Shown here: positions 35,564 to 43,314 of the stretch, one piece after another
Position numbering within the stretch: the stretch's first letter is position 1
Layout of the letters: each line of letters begins with the position of its first letter
Source: JAUIJL01 sp965366625
GTDB taxonomy: Bacteria; Acidobacteriota; Thermoanaerobaculia; Multivoradales; J023
DNA: 64,000 nucleotides
Direction: 5' to 3'
Assembly: GCA_965366625.1 (NCBI GenBank)
Contig: CBDUGP010000031.1
Location: 18,893 to 82,892 of the forward strand
Translations under genes and position numbers: made by a program
The notes under the pieces: generated by a model
Databases searched by the model: none
Seen by the model: only the letters and a program-made list of their open reading frames with translations
Told to the model about the DNA's origin: nothing

Positions 35564-35607
35564 CGAATCACTCTTGTAAGTATATATTTACTTACAAGAG
35601 TGATTCG
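35564..35607. promoter_or_regulatory. 44-bp palindrome upstream of the RIC gene, probable operator
   Basis: Two perfect 19-base arms (cgaatcactcttgtaagta and its complement) flank the six-base centre tatatt. It lies about 110 bases before the RIC start. The AT-rich core TAAGTATATATTTACTTA is the size and style of Rrf2/NsrR-type operators, and RIC genes are commonly under nitric-oxide-responsive control. That assignment is inference. As RNA it would form a long hairpin, but no T tract follows, so a terminator is less likely. Confidence 0.6.
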
Positions 35608-35715
35608 ATGCGCGGTGTCCCTCTTCGGGTGATCTCACTCAAGGACTTGAGAACCGTGACACAGCATCGTGACTCAACGACGAAGTCGGAAAACATAGAT
35701 ATAAGGAGCGATATC

Positions 35716-36384
35716 ATGATGGCTACAGCCACTACCCCCGTCGGTCGCATCGCTACTGAGCACCCTTTGGCCACTCGGGTGTTCGCCCGCTACAACATCG
35801 ACTTCTGCTGTGGCGGTGGGCGCCCACTCAAAGACGCCTGCGCGGCCAAAAAACTCGACACCAGCCGCGTCTTGGCGGAGATTGAAGACGAACTCGCCGA
35901 GGCCCCCGGCTCCGAGGTCCGTTGGGATCAAGAGCCTATCGCCGCCCTCATCGAGCACATCCTCAAGCGCTTCCATGAGCCCCTCAAAGAAGAACTCCCT
36001 CGTCTTGAGGAGATGGCTCGCAAGGTCCATCGGGTCCACGGCGAAAAAGACCCCGCCCTCGAAGAGATCCTTCAGGTGGTGCTGGCATTGAAAAGCGACC
36101 TCGAACAGCACATGATGAAAGAAGAGCAGGTGCTTTTCCCCATGGTCCTGGCTGGGAACGGCAGTGCCGCCGGTGGTCCGGTCTCGGTCATGGAAGCGGA
36201 GCATGAAGCGGCGGGGGAATTCTTGGCGCGGCTGAGGACTCTGACCCGAGACTTCGAGGTGCCCGAGGGCGCCTGCACGACGTGGCGCGCGCTGTGGGCA
36301 GGATTGGCGGATCTCGAGGTAAGCCTGCACGAACACATCCACCTGGAGAACAACATCCTGCACAAGCGAGCTTTGGCTTCCTAG
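35716..36384 (+). CDS. ric: Iron-sulfur cluster repair di-iron protein (RIC/YtfE/ScdA)
   Basis: 222 aa; ATG 35716 follows AAGGAG by seven bases. The N-terminal ScdA domain has TPVGRIATEHPLATRVF and the cysteine motif FCCGGG at 30-35. The hemerythrin-like part supplies the di-iron ligands, seen as HILKRFHEPL, HRVHGEKD, LEQHMMKEEQVLFP, MEAEHEAA and LHEHIHLENNILHKRA. RIC proteins restore iron-sulfur clusters damaged by nitric oxide or peroxide in the cytoplasm. A long palindrome upstream is a likely operator. A GC hairpin (GCCGGC arms, 36413-36430) lies behind the gene. Confidence 0.93.
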   Translation: MMATATTPVGRIATEHPLATRVFARYNIDFCCGGGRPLKDACAAKKLDTSRVLAEIEDELAEAPGSEVRWDQEPIAALIEHILKRFHEPLKEELPRLEEMARKVHRVHGEKDPALEEILQVVLALKSDLEQHMMKEEQVLFPMVLAGNGSAAGGPVSVMEAEHEAAGEFLARLRTLTRDFEVPEGACTTWRALWAGLADLEVSLHEHIHLENNILHKRALAS

Positions 36385-36561
36385 GATCTCGTCTTCAGAC
36401 AGCGCCAACGGGGCCGGCGTCGCTGCCGGCTCCTACTTCCGGACTCCTTCGATCGAGCTTCAGGGCCGTGGTTGTGGACACCCGGAAACAGGCTAGGATT
36501 TGCCTCGATGATAGAGCCCTTGCGGGGTACACGTTACGGATCTATATCCGATGACAAGCTT

Positions 36562-37173
36562 ATGAAGAGCCCACAGCTGCGGAAACCCGCCCACATCCGT
36601 CGACAAGAGATCGCCGAAGCCCTACTCCGCCTAGTGGGAGAAAAAGGCGCGACTTCTCTGACCGCTGCCACCCTGGCTGAAGAGGTCGGAGTCACTTCTG
36701 GAGCGCTTTATCGCCACTTCACGTCCTTAGACGAGATTTTTGACGAGGCCACCAAGGTTGCGGTCGAAATGGTCGAAGCCACTTTTCCCTCGCCCGACCT
36801 TCCCCCCATCGAGCGTTTGCGCAGCCTTGCGGAGCGGAGGATGGTGCTCTTCGCAAGGCTCCCGGGTGTCGCTTGGTTGCTACTCTCGGACCAAGCCTAT
36901 TTAACCTTGCCCGAGCCGGCCATCCTACGGTTGCGGCAATTGGTGATCCGGTCCCGCGAATATCTGTTGACCGCCTTGCAAGAAGGTATCGCCGATGGCA
37001 GCTTGCGTTCGGACATCAGAGCCCAAGAGCTACTGGTGATCTTCACCGGAACCGTGCATCAATGGGTCCGAGCGTCCAGCATCCAAGCCAGAGCCTCCGG
37101 TTCAAAGTCCCGAAAACCGGAGAGGGTCCTGGACGCCCTCTTCACCCTGCTGTCTCCTCACGCTCTTTCGTAG
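36562..37173 (+). CDS. TetR/AcrR-family regulator
   Basis: 203 aa from ATG 36562. The N-terminal helix-turn-helix reads IRRQEIAEALLRLVGEKG, then LTAATLAEEVGVTSGALYRHF at about 32-52 (key residues VGVTSGALYRHF). The C-terminal ligand domain is helical, with a GIADGSLRSDIRAQELLVIF-like segment. An ATG at 36508 in frame, with AGGA 10 bases upstream, would add 18 residues; against it, TTGCGG and TATATC spaced by 17 bases lie between the two starts and could be the promoter. No obvious target gene adjoins it; the convergent porin gene is one candidate. Confidence 0.85.
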   Translation: MKSPQLRKPAHIRRQEIAEALLRLVGEKGATSLTAATLAEEVGVTSGALYRHFTSLDEIFDEATKVAVEMVEATFPSPDLPPIERLRSLAERRMVLFARLPGVAWLLLSDQAYLTLPEPAILRLRQLVIRSREYLLTALQEGIADGSLRSDIRAQELLVIFTGTVHQWVRASSIQARASGSKSRKPERVLDALFTLLSPHALS

Positions 37174-37325
37174 AGCCCTGCAAGCCGAACCAACCGTCTC
37201 GGCGCGATGTGAGCGAGGAACGGCCGTAGCTGACCGACTGCCAAGATTTAGGTGCGTTCGTCGACGACCATGGCTCGGCGCCTCCCCCACTATCTTCCGC
37301 TTGGGCCCGAGACGGTGGAACTCGA

Positions 37326-38696
37326 TCAGAATCGGTAGACGGCCGACAACAAGACTTCGTCGATGGTCTCGGAGAAATGGCCCGCGAGGTCGATCTGAAA
37401 GTCACCGCCGATCACTGCTCCGAGACCCACGGTAGTGTGGATCTGCTCAGAGTCGATATGGGCGTAACCATCGTGATCCTGCTCGGTGAAGGCGCCGGCG
37501 CGCACGGAGAGTGGTGTCTTGCCCGAGCCGAGCAGGAAGGTGTATTCGAGACCGAAGTGGACTTCTAGGGCGTCGTCGACCGTTTCGAGCACTCCGCCGG
37601 AGTCCTGGATGTCCTGCGGACCCGGACCGAGATTCGAGTAGGTAACGTGGTTCAGGTCCAAGGCCAAAACGAAGCGGTCCGCGGGTCGCCAAGCTAGGCC
37701 CAAGCCCATGAAGTCAGGCATTTCGAATCGCCTTGGTGTTGATTCAGATTCGAAGAAAGCGAAGCTGCCCTCACGAGTTACGGGGTCGCAGGTAAGTCCG
37801 AATTGGGGGAGGTCGATACAATCAAAGACTTCATTGCTGCCCGCGATCGTGTACTCGCCGCCCTCTTTATAAACCAGCCCCAATGAAAAACGGCCGTTGG
37901 GGTTGATCAGAATTCCGGCATTGAATGTCAGGTCATCGTCGGTGCCTTCGACGATCTGCGAAAATTGGAAAGTATCGATATGGTCGAGATTTCCGGTAAG
38001 AAGTTCTAGATCCCGGAAATAGTCCACTTGGAAACGCTGTAGGGAATTGACCTCCAGCTCGTTGGTACGGATCGACAGGCCGGCAGAAACCTTATCTCCC
38101 AACTTGGCGGCTATGGATAGACCCACGGTCTCTTGCTTGAGATCGAAGGCTTGACGTGTGGTGTAAAGGTCGGCAAAAGCATCTTCAACTAACGAGAAAT
38201 CCGTTCTGGCCTCAAAGTCTACAGGCACCATGTAGTAGAGGGACATCACGAAACGATCAAAAGGAACCACGACACTGGCGAAGGAACCGCTGGTCAGAGA
38301 TCCGTCGAAGGTTCCAATCGTATCTGCCGACAAGGCGGGGGCACCCACGTCGAGACGCAGCTCGTTGGCGAAATCGACCGCGAAATGGGCGTTCGGATCG
38401 TCGAGCTGGAGATCTAGAGACTTGGAGCGGCCGTGCAACGACACCTCGGGCCGGGTCAGGATCACTAGACCTGCTGGGTTGGCCTCAGAGGCGGTCGCAT
38501 CGTCGGCGAGTGCGAGAGAGGCCCCACCCATACCCATGGCTCGAGCACCGGGTGGTAAGAAATCGATGGGAAGCTGAGGAAGTATTGCAGCTACTGATGG
38601 CTCCTCCCTTGTATTCTGAGCTTGCGCACCGGACGGGACGTTGAGAAATGTTAAGGCGCCGAGGATCCAAATCGCAAAGCAGCGCTTAGATGACAT
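37326..38696 (-). CDS. FadL/OmpP1-like outer-membrane transport protein
   Basis: 456 aa; ATG 38696 is preceded by AAGGAG at seven bases, better than an upstream codon at 38723. A signal peptide ends at PSGAQA. The N-terminal plug region has GARAMGMGGASLALADDATASEANPAGL, in key form GxGGAxxAxxDDA...NPAGL, typical of the FadL family, followed by many amphipathic strands. It ends in VYRF, a terminal aromatic as in outer-membrane barrels. Such porins take up hydrophobic compounds such as fatty acids or aromatics. Its presence shows a Gram-negative envelope. Confidence 0.88.
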   Translation of the reverse strand: MSSKRCFAIWILGALTFLNVPSGAQAQNTREEPSVAAILPQLPIDFLPPGARAMGMGGASLALADDATASEANPAGLVILTRPEVSLHGRSKSLDLQLDDPNAHFAVDFANELRLDVGAPALSADTIGTFDGSLTSGSFASVVVPFDRFVMSLYYMVPVDFEARTDFSLVEDAFADLYTTRQAFDLKQETVGLSIAAKLGDKVSAGLSIRTNELEVNSLQRFQVDYFRDLELLTGNLDHIDTFQFSQIVEGTDDDLTFNAGILINPNGRFSLGLVYKEGGEYTIAGSNEVFDCIDLPQFGLTCDPVTREGSFAFFESESTPRRFEMPDFMGLGLAWRPADRFVLALDLNHVTYSNLGPGPQDIQDSGGVLETVDDALEVHFGLEYTFLLGSGKTPLSVRAGAFTEQDHDGYAHIDSEQIHTTVGLGAVIGGDFQIDLAGHFSETIDEVLLSAVYRF

Positions 38697-38840
38697 GGTT
38701 GTCTCCTTGAATAGGGTTTTCAAGTTAATAGGGACGGCTTTGGGTACCTTGCTTATATCGATCCAGGAAGAAATCTTTTGTTTAGTGCCGGTGTGTATTT
38801 GTCCTCGATTTATGGCGGAGGCGGAGGGATGTGGCCTTGC

Positions 38841-39689
38841 TTATGGATTCGAGCCTTGCAGCAGGCGGAGCAAGGCTGGAGAAAAGGCGAATGAGGGCAG
38901 GGTCACTCCGGCATCGAGCTTTCGCCAAAAACGGGCGTGCTCTTCCCCGCGGGTTAGAAGCTGTTCGTCGCTGCTGCCCCCTTCTAGGTAGAGGGCATAA
39001 CAAGCTGCCGCGCGCAGGAGATGGGCGGTGGCTTGTGCCTTAGGCTCAGAGAGTTCTACGTCTTGCAGCTCTGCCAGTGTTTGCCGGTAGTCGCCGGTGA
39101 GCATGGCAGCGGCTGCGCGCCTCAATACGGGCGGCGGCCGGCTGACTTCTTTTTCCGGTTCTTTTTCCGGTTCGACAGGCCTAGCGTCAGCCACAGGTTT
39201 TGCTTCATTAGTTTTCTCGCCGGAGCTCGGTTGGACCCCGGGGGCTGTGATTCCGTCCAGCTCAGCGGGGCTTTCTATTTGTTGGACTTGGGCGTTGCTC
39301 GGTGCTTCAGGCAGCCGTTGCCGGCAGGCCGTCTGGACCTCTTCGAGTTGACTCTGCTGTGTGGGATCCAGCTCTCCCTGACGGGCAGACTCTTCAAGGG
39401 CGGTCAACGCTTCGGAGCAGTTGCCTTGCTTTTCAAAGGCGAGGCCCAGATAGAAATGGGGCAGGTAATCTTCGTATCGATGACCGTAGAGCCGGATCGT
39501 CTCTCCGGCCTGGGGTTGTTGCTGGATGGCTTCGGCCATATAACGGACGACATCTTGCCAGCGACCCTTGTCCCAGGCTTGTTTACCCCTTCGAAAGCTA
39601 TCCTTATGGTCGTCACCTGACGCGGGTGCGACGGTGATCGATAAAGGTATCGCTATCGCCAAGAGTAGAGTTAGGAGTGGGCGAGACAT
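38841..39689 (-). CDS. Exported TPR-like protein downstream of a kinase
   Basis: 282 aa from ATG 39689, starting MSRPLLTLLLAIAIPLSI, a signal peptide or anchor. Residues 30-120 contain TPR-like helices (GKQAWDKGRWQDVVRYMAEAI, key WxxVVxxMxxAI; then HFYLGLAFEKQGNCSEALTAL, key YLGLAFxxxGxxxEAL). A Pro/Glu-rich spacer (ARPVEPEKEPEKEVSRPPP) follows, then a second helical part with RRAAAAMLTGDYRQTLAEL. The gene lies four bases after the kinase stop and is probably co-transcribed, so it may be an effector or partner of that kinase. No enzymatic motif is visible. Confidence 0.7.
   Translation of the reverse strand: MSRPLLTLLLAIAIPLSITVAPASGDDHKDSFRRGKQAWDKGRWQDVVRYMAEAIQQQPQAGETIRLYGHRYEDYLPHFYLGLAFEKQGNCSEALTALEESARQGELDPTQQSQLEEVQTACRQRLPEAPSNAQVQQIESPAELDGITAPGVQPSSGEKTNEAKPVADARPVEPEKEPEKEVSRPPPVLRRAAAAMLTGDYRQTLAELQDVELSEPKAQATAHLLRAAACYALYLEGGSSDEQLLTRGEEHARFWRKLDAGVTLPSFAFSPALLRLLQGSNP
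39149..39172. repeat. 12-bp tandem repeat x2 in the TPR-like gene
   Basis: Two copies of ctttttccggtt encode the EPEKEPEKE spacer. Confidence 0.9.
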
Positions 39690-39693
39690 CGAA

Positions 39694-41349
39694 TCACCAA
39701 CCCATCTCGTGGAAAAGCGATTCGATGGGTATCGAGCCGAAGTTTGCCCCACACTTAGAGGCCTGTTGTGGCCGGACCTCGGCCTCAACCCACTGGTCCT
39801 TTGCCAGACCGCCGTTTGCCAAACGAACCGTATAACTACTAGCTGGAAGGCTCACCGCGAGCGGAGTGAAAACACTTCGCAATTTCTTGAGGTGCGAGTG
39901 ACCCGTTTCGTCCTCAATGGCCAACACCTCTGCCCAGGGTACGGCGTCTATGATCAAGGTTCCGGGCGCGGGGAGAGCCTCAAGGCTGGGCGCCGCTTCT
40001 TGAGCTGATACGCGGGTTTGCTGTTTGATTTCCGAGGGCTCTGGCAGGTTCGACTCTGCTTCGGAGTGAGGTCCGGAGGAGCTTGTTCCAGAGGTCGGTA
40101 GAGCGACGATTTCTCGGGCAGCTTCAGGCGGTACCGGGGGATCTTCGAGAGGGCTTGGGGATCGACCAACGATCGGCTCCGACTCAGCCACCCCTTGGGT
40201 CCTTGTTTCAGATCCCAAATCTCGATGAGGGATGATCCACCAGAACGTAAAGGCAAACGCCAACGTCAACATACCGACCAGACCCAAGGTTGCGCGGGAG
40301 ATCGGCAAGGGGCTGCCCACGAGGGTGCGATGAGGCGTTTTCAGCACGATGGTTTGGTCGATCTCCTCCGCTGGTGCTCCAGCAGACGCTGGGCCAGGCT
40401 CCCAGGTGATCATGGATGGGCTTCCGGGGGTCGGGATCGCCGTTTTCTCAGGTTGCCCCGTCGGCTGGAAAGGCTCTGGCGGGTGGGCTCGGGCAGCAGC
40501 CGATTCGTGGAACGGTGTAAGGTCCTGGATGAAGTCTTCTGCACTGGCAACGCGAGCGCTGGGATCTTTGGCCAAGGCTTTCATCACCACAGCACGGAGC
40601 GCGTCGGGCACGGCGCCTCCCGGGTCCGAGTCGGCGAAATCGCGCGGGGGCTCCATGAGGTGACCCGCCACCAGCTCACTTACGGTTTCACCTTCAATGG
40701 GAAGACAGCCCGTCAGCAATTGATAGAGCAAGACGCCGAAAGAATAGAGGTCGGCGCGATGATCGACCGGCTGCCCATTTCGATATTGTTCGGGTGCGGC
40801 GTAGTGGAGCTTGCCAACAAACATTCCAGGTACGGAGATGTCGAATCTCCCGTCGGTTAGGCTCTTAGCCAGACCCAGGTCGATGAGCTTGACCCAAGGT
40901 TTGCCGTCGGCATTTTCCGTCAACATCAAATTGTCGGCCGAGATGTCTCGGTGGACGAAATCCCGTTGATGCAAGAATTTGAGCGCTCCCAAGGCTTGGA
41001 TCGCGACTTCGATAGCCAGAGGGACAGGAAAAGGGCCGTCACGCCGTAGTCTCTCGAGCAGAGTTTCGCCGTCTACAAACTCCATGACGATTGAAGCGAC
41101 TCCCATGGCATCCACTGAAAAATCGAAAATCTGAGCCAGGTGAGTATGGTGAAGCTGGATTGCGGTGCAGGCCTCGCGTTGGAAACGTCTTTGCATTTCG
41201 TTATTCGCGCCTAGCTGCGGCCGGATGACCTTGATCACGCGATCCACTCCGAGTAGGCGGTGTCGGACCTTGTAGACGGCTCCCATGCCGCCCTCACCCA
41301 GCTTTCCTAGGTATTCGTATTTCTCTCCGATCTCGCCGGGAAGGTTCAT
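39694..41349 (-). CDS. Ser/Thr protein kinase with one membrane helix
   Basis: 551 aa. ATG 41349 is chosen because AAGGAG lies eight bases upstream; an ATG at 41370 has no clear site. The kinase domain has GEGGMG at 18-23, Lys40, HRD at 133-135, DLG in place of DFG at 157-159 and YAAPEQY. The catalytic loop reads HRDISADN, so the usual lysine is replaced by serine, a variant seen in some bacterial kinases. A membrane helix (LVGMLTLAFAFTFWWII) separates it from a C-terminal part with SLPASSYTVRLAN-type strands, probably a periplasmic PEGA-like domain. It is divergent from an ECF sigma gene and followed by a TPR gene. Confidence 0.88.
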   Translation of the reverse strand: MNLPGEIGEKYEYLGKLGEGGMGAVYKVRHRLLGVDRVIKVIRPQLGANNEMQRRFQREACTAIQLHHTHLAQIFDFSVDAMGVASIVMEFVDGETLLERLRRDGPFPVPLAIEVAIQALGALKFLHQRDFVHRDISADNLMLTENADGKPWVKLIDLGLAKSLTDGRFDISVPGMFVGKLHYAAPEQYRNGQPVDHRADLYSFGVLLYQLLTGCLPIEGETVSELVAGHLMEPPRDFADSDPGGAVPDALRAVVMKALAKDPSARVASAEDFIQDLTPFHESAAARAHPPEPFQPTGQPEKTAIPTPGSPSMITWEPGPASAGAPAEEIDQTIVLKTPHRTLVGSPLPISRATLGLVGMLTLAFAFTFWWIIPHRDLGSETRTQGVAESEPIVGRSPSPLEDPPVPPEAAREIVALPTSGTSSSGPHSEAESNLPEPSEIKQQTRVSAQEAAPSLEALPAPGTLIIDAVPWAEVLAIEDETGHSHLKKLRSVFTPLAVSLPASSYTVRLANGGLAKDQWVEAEVRPQQASKCGANFGSIPIESLFHEMGW

Positions 41350-41594
41350 GCCGATGGCTCCTTGCGTCATCTCGTCATCTCTTCATCTATGAACAGATCA
41401 GCTCTTGGGCAATTTGTTTAGTTGAGAGCGCGCTGAAAGAGCCGGCTTTTCTTTCGGGTCGAGAAAGTACGCACTGTTTCATCCCACCGACTAGCAGGCT
41501 GTAAAGACGGGGTCGAGCCCTAAGCCACTCTCCCGAGGTACCTAGCTCGTACAAAAGGTCAACAACCTTGCAGAACGTTGTCGGTGTTGAGAAC

Positions 41595-42260
41595 ATGATT
41601 GAGATGCCTACTAAACCAAGATCTGGTCGCCCCTCCGCGTCCGGAAAGGCCGGTGCCGCCGACCCTGGGGTGCTGCGTGCTATCGAGTCGATCCGGGTGG
41701 GAAAACAAACCGAAGAGAGCTTCCGCACGCTCTTCGAGACCTACCATCGACCGGTCCAATCTTTCTTTGCCAAACGCATCAGCTCGCCGAATGAGTGCCT
41801 CGACCTAACCCAAGAGACCTTTCTACGGGTCTATAAAGGATTAGAGGGGTTTCGTGGTGATGCTCCTTTTGGTGCTTGGCTCTTCCGTATCGCCTGGAAT
41901 GTTCTAAAACGGAGCCGTGAGTCCAAGAGGGCTTCGAGAGATTCCGGCGGTTTAGAAGTGCAGTGGGAGCAGGCGGAGCCCGAGCTCGACAGGGCGATCG
42001 CTCGAGAATCCGAGCAGCGGCAGGCTGGAGAGCAGGCTCAAATGGCTGCGATCCTTCACCAGGAGCAACAGGTGCTGTTGCGTGAGGCCATCGACGAGCT
42101 GCCTGCCCAGAGGCGTAAATGCATGATCTTGTGGGCCTATCATGAGCTCACTTACCAGCAGATCGCGTCGACCCTGCAGCTCTCCCTCGGGACCGTCAAG
42201 GCGCATTTGGCACAGGCACGTGAGCAGCTCGAGAACAAGATTTCGAAAGAAGGAGATTGA
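41595..42260 (+). CDS. ECF-type RNA polymerase sigma factor
   Basis: 221 aa from ATG 41595; a TTG at 41568 is an upstream alternative. Sigma region 2 is seen as FRTLFETYHRPVQSFF, ECLDLTQETFLRVYKGL and FGAWLFRIAWNVL; region 4 as DELPAQRRKCMILWAYHELTYQQIA, key LPxxxRxxxxLxxxxxLTYxxIA, then LQLSLGTVKAHLAQAREQL. A charged linker of about 45 residues separates them. The anti-sigma gene follows six bases after its stop. Together they form a typical membrane-signal sigma pair that likely controls nearby signalling genes. Confidence 0.9.
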   Translation: MIEMPTKPRSGRPSASGKAGAADPGVLRAIESIRVGKQTEESFRTLFETYHRPVQSFFAKRISSPNECLDLTQETFLRVYKGLEGFRGDAPFGAWLFRIAWNVLKRSRESKRASRDSGGLEVQWEQAEPELDRAIARESEQRQAGEQAQMAAILHQEQQVLLREAIDELPAQRRKCMILWAYHELTYQQIASTLQLSLGTVKAHLAQAREQLENKISKEGD

Positions 42261-42266
42261 CCGACC

Positions 42267-43022
42267 ATGACCGAATATCCAAGCGGCCTGCGGGCCGCAG
42301 TCGCTGCTGCGGTCGGTGAGTCGACGGCAACGGACGCTGCCGAGCTCGGCGACCATCCCAGCGTCGACGAGCTGATCGCCTTGCACACCGGTACGTTGGA
42401 TCCTGATGAGGCTGAGCAAGTGCAGGATCATCTGCTCGTATGTCGGCGATGCCTTGAGAATAGCCTCGACTTGGACGCCTTTGTCCGCGCACCGGAGGCG
42501 GAGGTCGCAGGTAGCGATGATCTTGCGACGGTCAGTGCTTGGCGTGCCTTTTTGCCGCGCCTTAAGAGACGTCGCCAAGTTGCCGGTCGTGTCTGGTTGG
42601 CCGCTTCTCTTCTGCTGGCGACGCTGGGGCTTGGTTGGGGCTTGCAGCAAAACGCAAGAGTCCAAGAATTGACCCGCCCGCAGTCCGAAGCGCGGATTGT
42701 GGACCTGTTCTCAGATTCCCAGGTGCGCGCTGGGACGGCAGATCGGCAGCCCTCCCACTTACCGGTGTCTGCAGATTACTTGCTGCTGGTGATCAACCTG
42801 CCTGAGCCGCCGGAGGTGGTCGTAGAGTACGAGATCGAAATCTCGGAGTTCGAAGGCGAGGTGGTTTGGCGCGGCCCGGTGACCATGGGCGAATTCGGAA
42901 GCTTGAAGCTGGGATTGCCCGGTGGCAGCCTAGACGCAGGGGATTATCGCTTGCGCCTTTTTGCTCACGGCGCTGGAGAGCCAGAGCTGCTAGACACGTA
43001 TGCATTGAGACTCGTCGAGTGA
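42267..43022 (+). CDS. Zinc-finger anti-sigma factor
   Basis: 251 aa, preceded by AAGGAGA. The N-terminal zinc-binding segment has HPSVDELIALHTGTL and the HxxxCxxC motif HLLVCRRC near residues 53-60. A single membrane helix (WLAASLLLATLGLGWGL) near 110-127 separates it from a periplasmic part with beta strands (VVVEYEIEISEFEGEVVW, key VxYxIEI). This is the layout of ZAS-type anti-sigma factors that hold an ECF sigma at the membrane. Adjacent to the sigma gene, it should inhibit that factor. Confidence 0.85.
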   Translation: MTEYPSGLRAAVAAAVGESTATDAAELGDHPSVDELIALHTGTLDPDEAEQVQDHLLVCRRCLENSLDLDAFVRAPEAEVAGSDDLATVSAWRAFLPRLKRRRQVAGRVWLAASLLLATLGLGWGLQQNARVQELTRPQSEARIVDLFSDSQVRAGTADRQPSHLPVSADYLLLVINLPEPPEVVVEYEIEISEFEGEVVWRGPVTMGEFGSLKLGLPGGSLDAGDYRLRLFAHGAGEPELLDTYALRLVE

Positions 43023-43314
43023 CGTCCTTGGGTGGATGTGCTAAAAGATTTAGGGAAAATTGCCGCGAATATAACAGTTTGTATCCGGAATCCTGTGGTT
43101 TCCGTTGAATAGAATGTTATTTCTGCTCCGAGTTCTAGGCCCAGCTTTACAAGGCTTTCCAAGTAAATATTGCTAAGTGGCCGATCCAGAGCTAATATGG
43201 CCTTTAGCTCCACTGCCTTGCAAGCTCTCAGGATCGCCGGCTCATCATCCTTGATGCGCTCGGTTTGAGTGTTTTCCGGTGATTCGACGCAGCCACAGCG
43301 GCGGGGAGGCCTGT

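Noticed and set aside
35564..35607. The long palindrome as a transcription terminator
   Set aside because: No T tract follows either arm, and a proper terminator already lies at 35308-35335; an operator fits better.
36508..36561. Longer TetR start at ATG 36508
   Set aside because: Possible promoter hexamers lie within this stretch and the added residues do not look like part of the family; retained only as an alternative.
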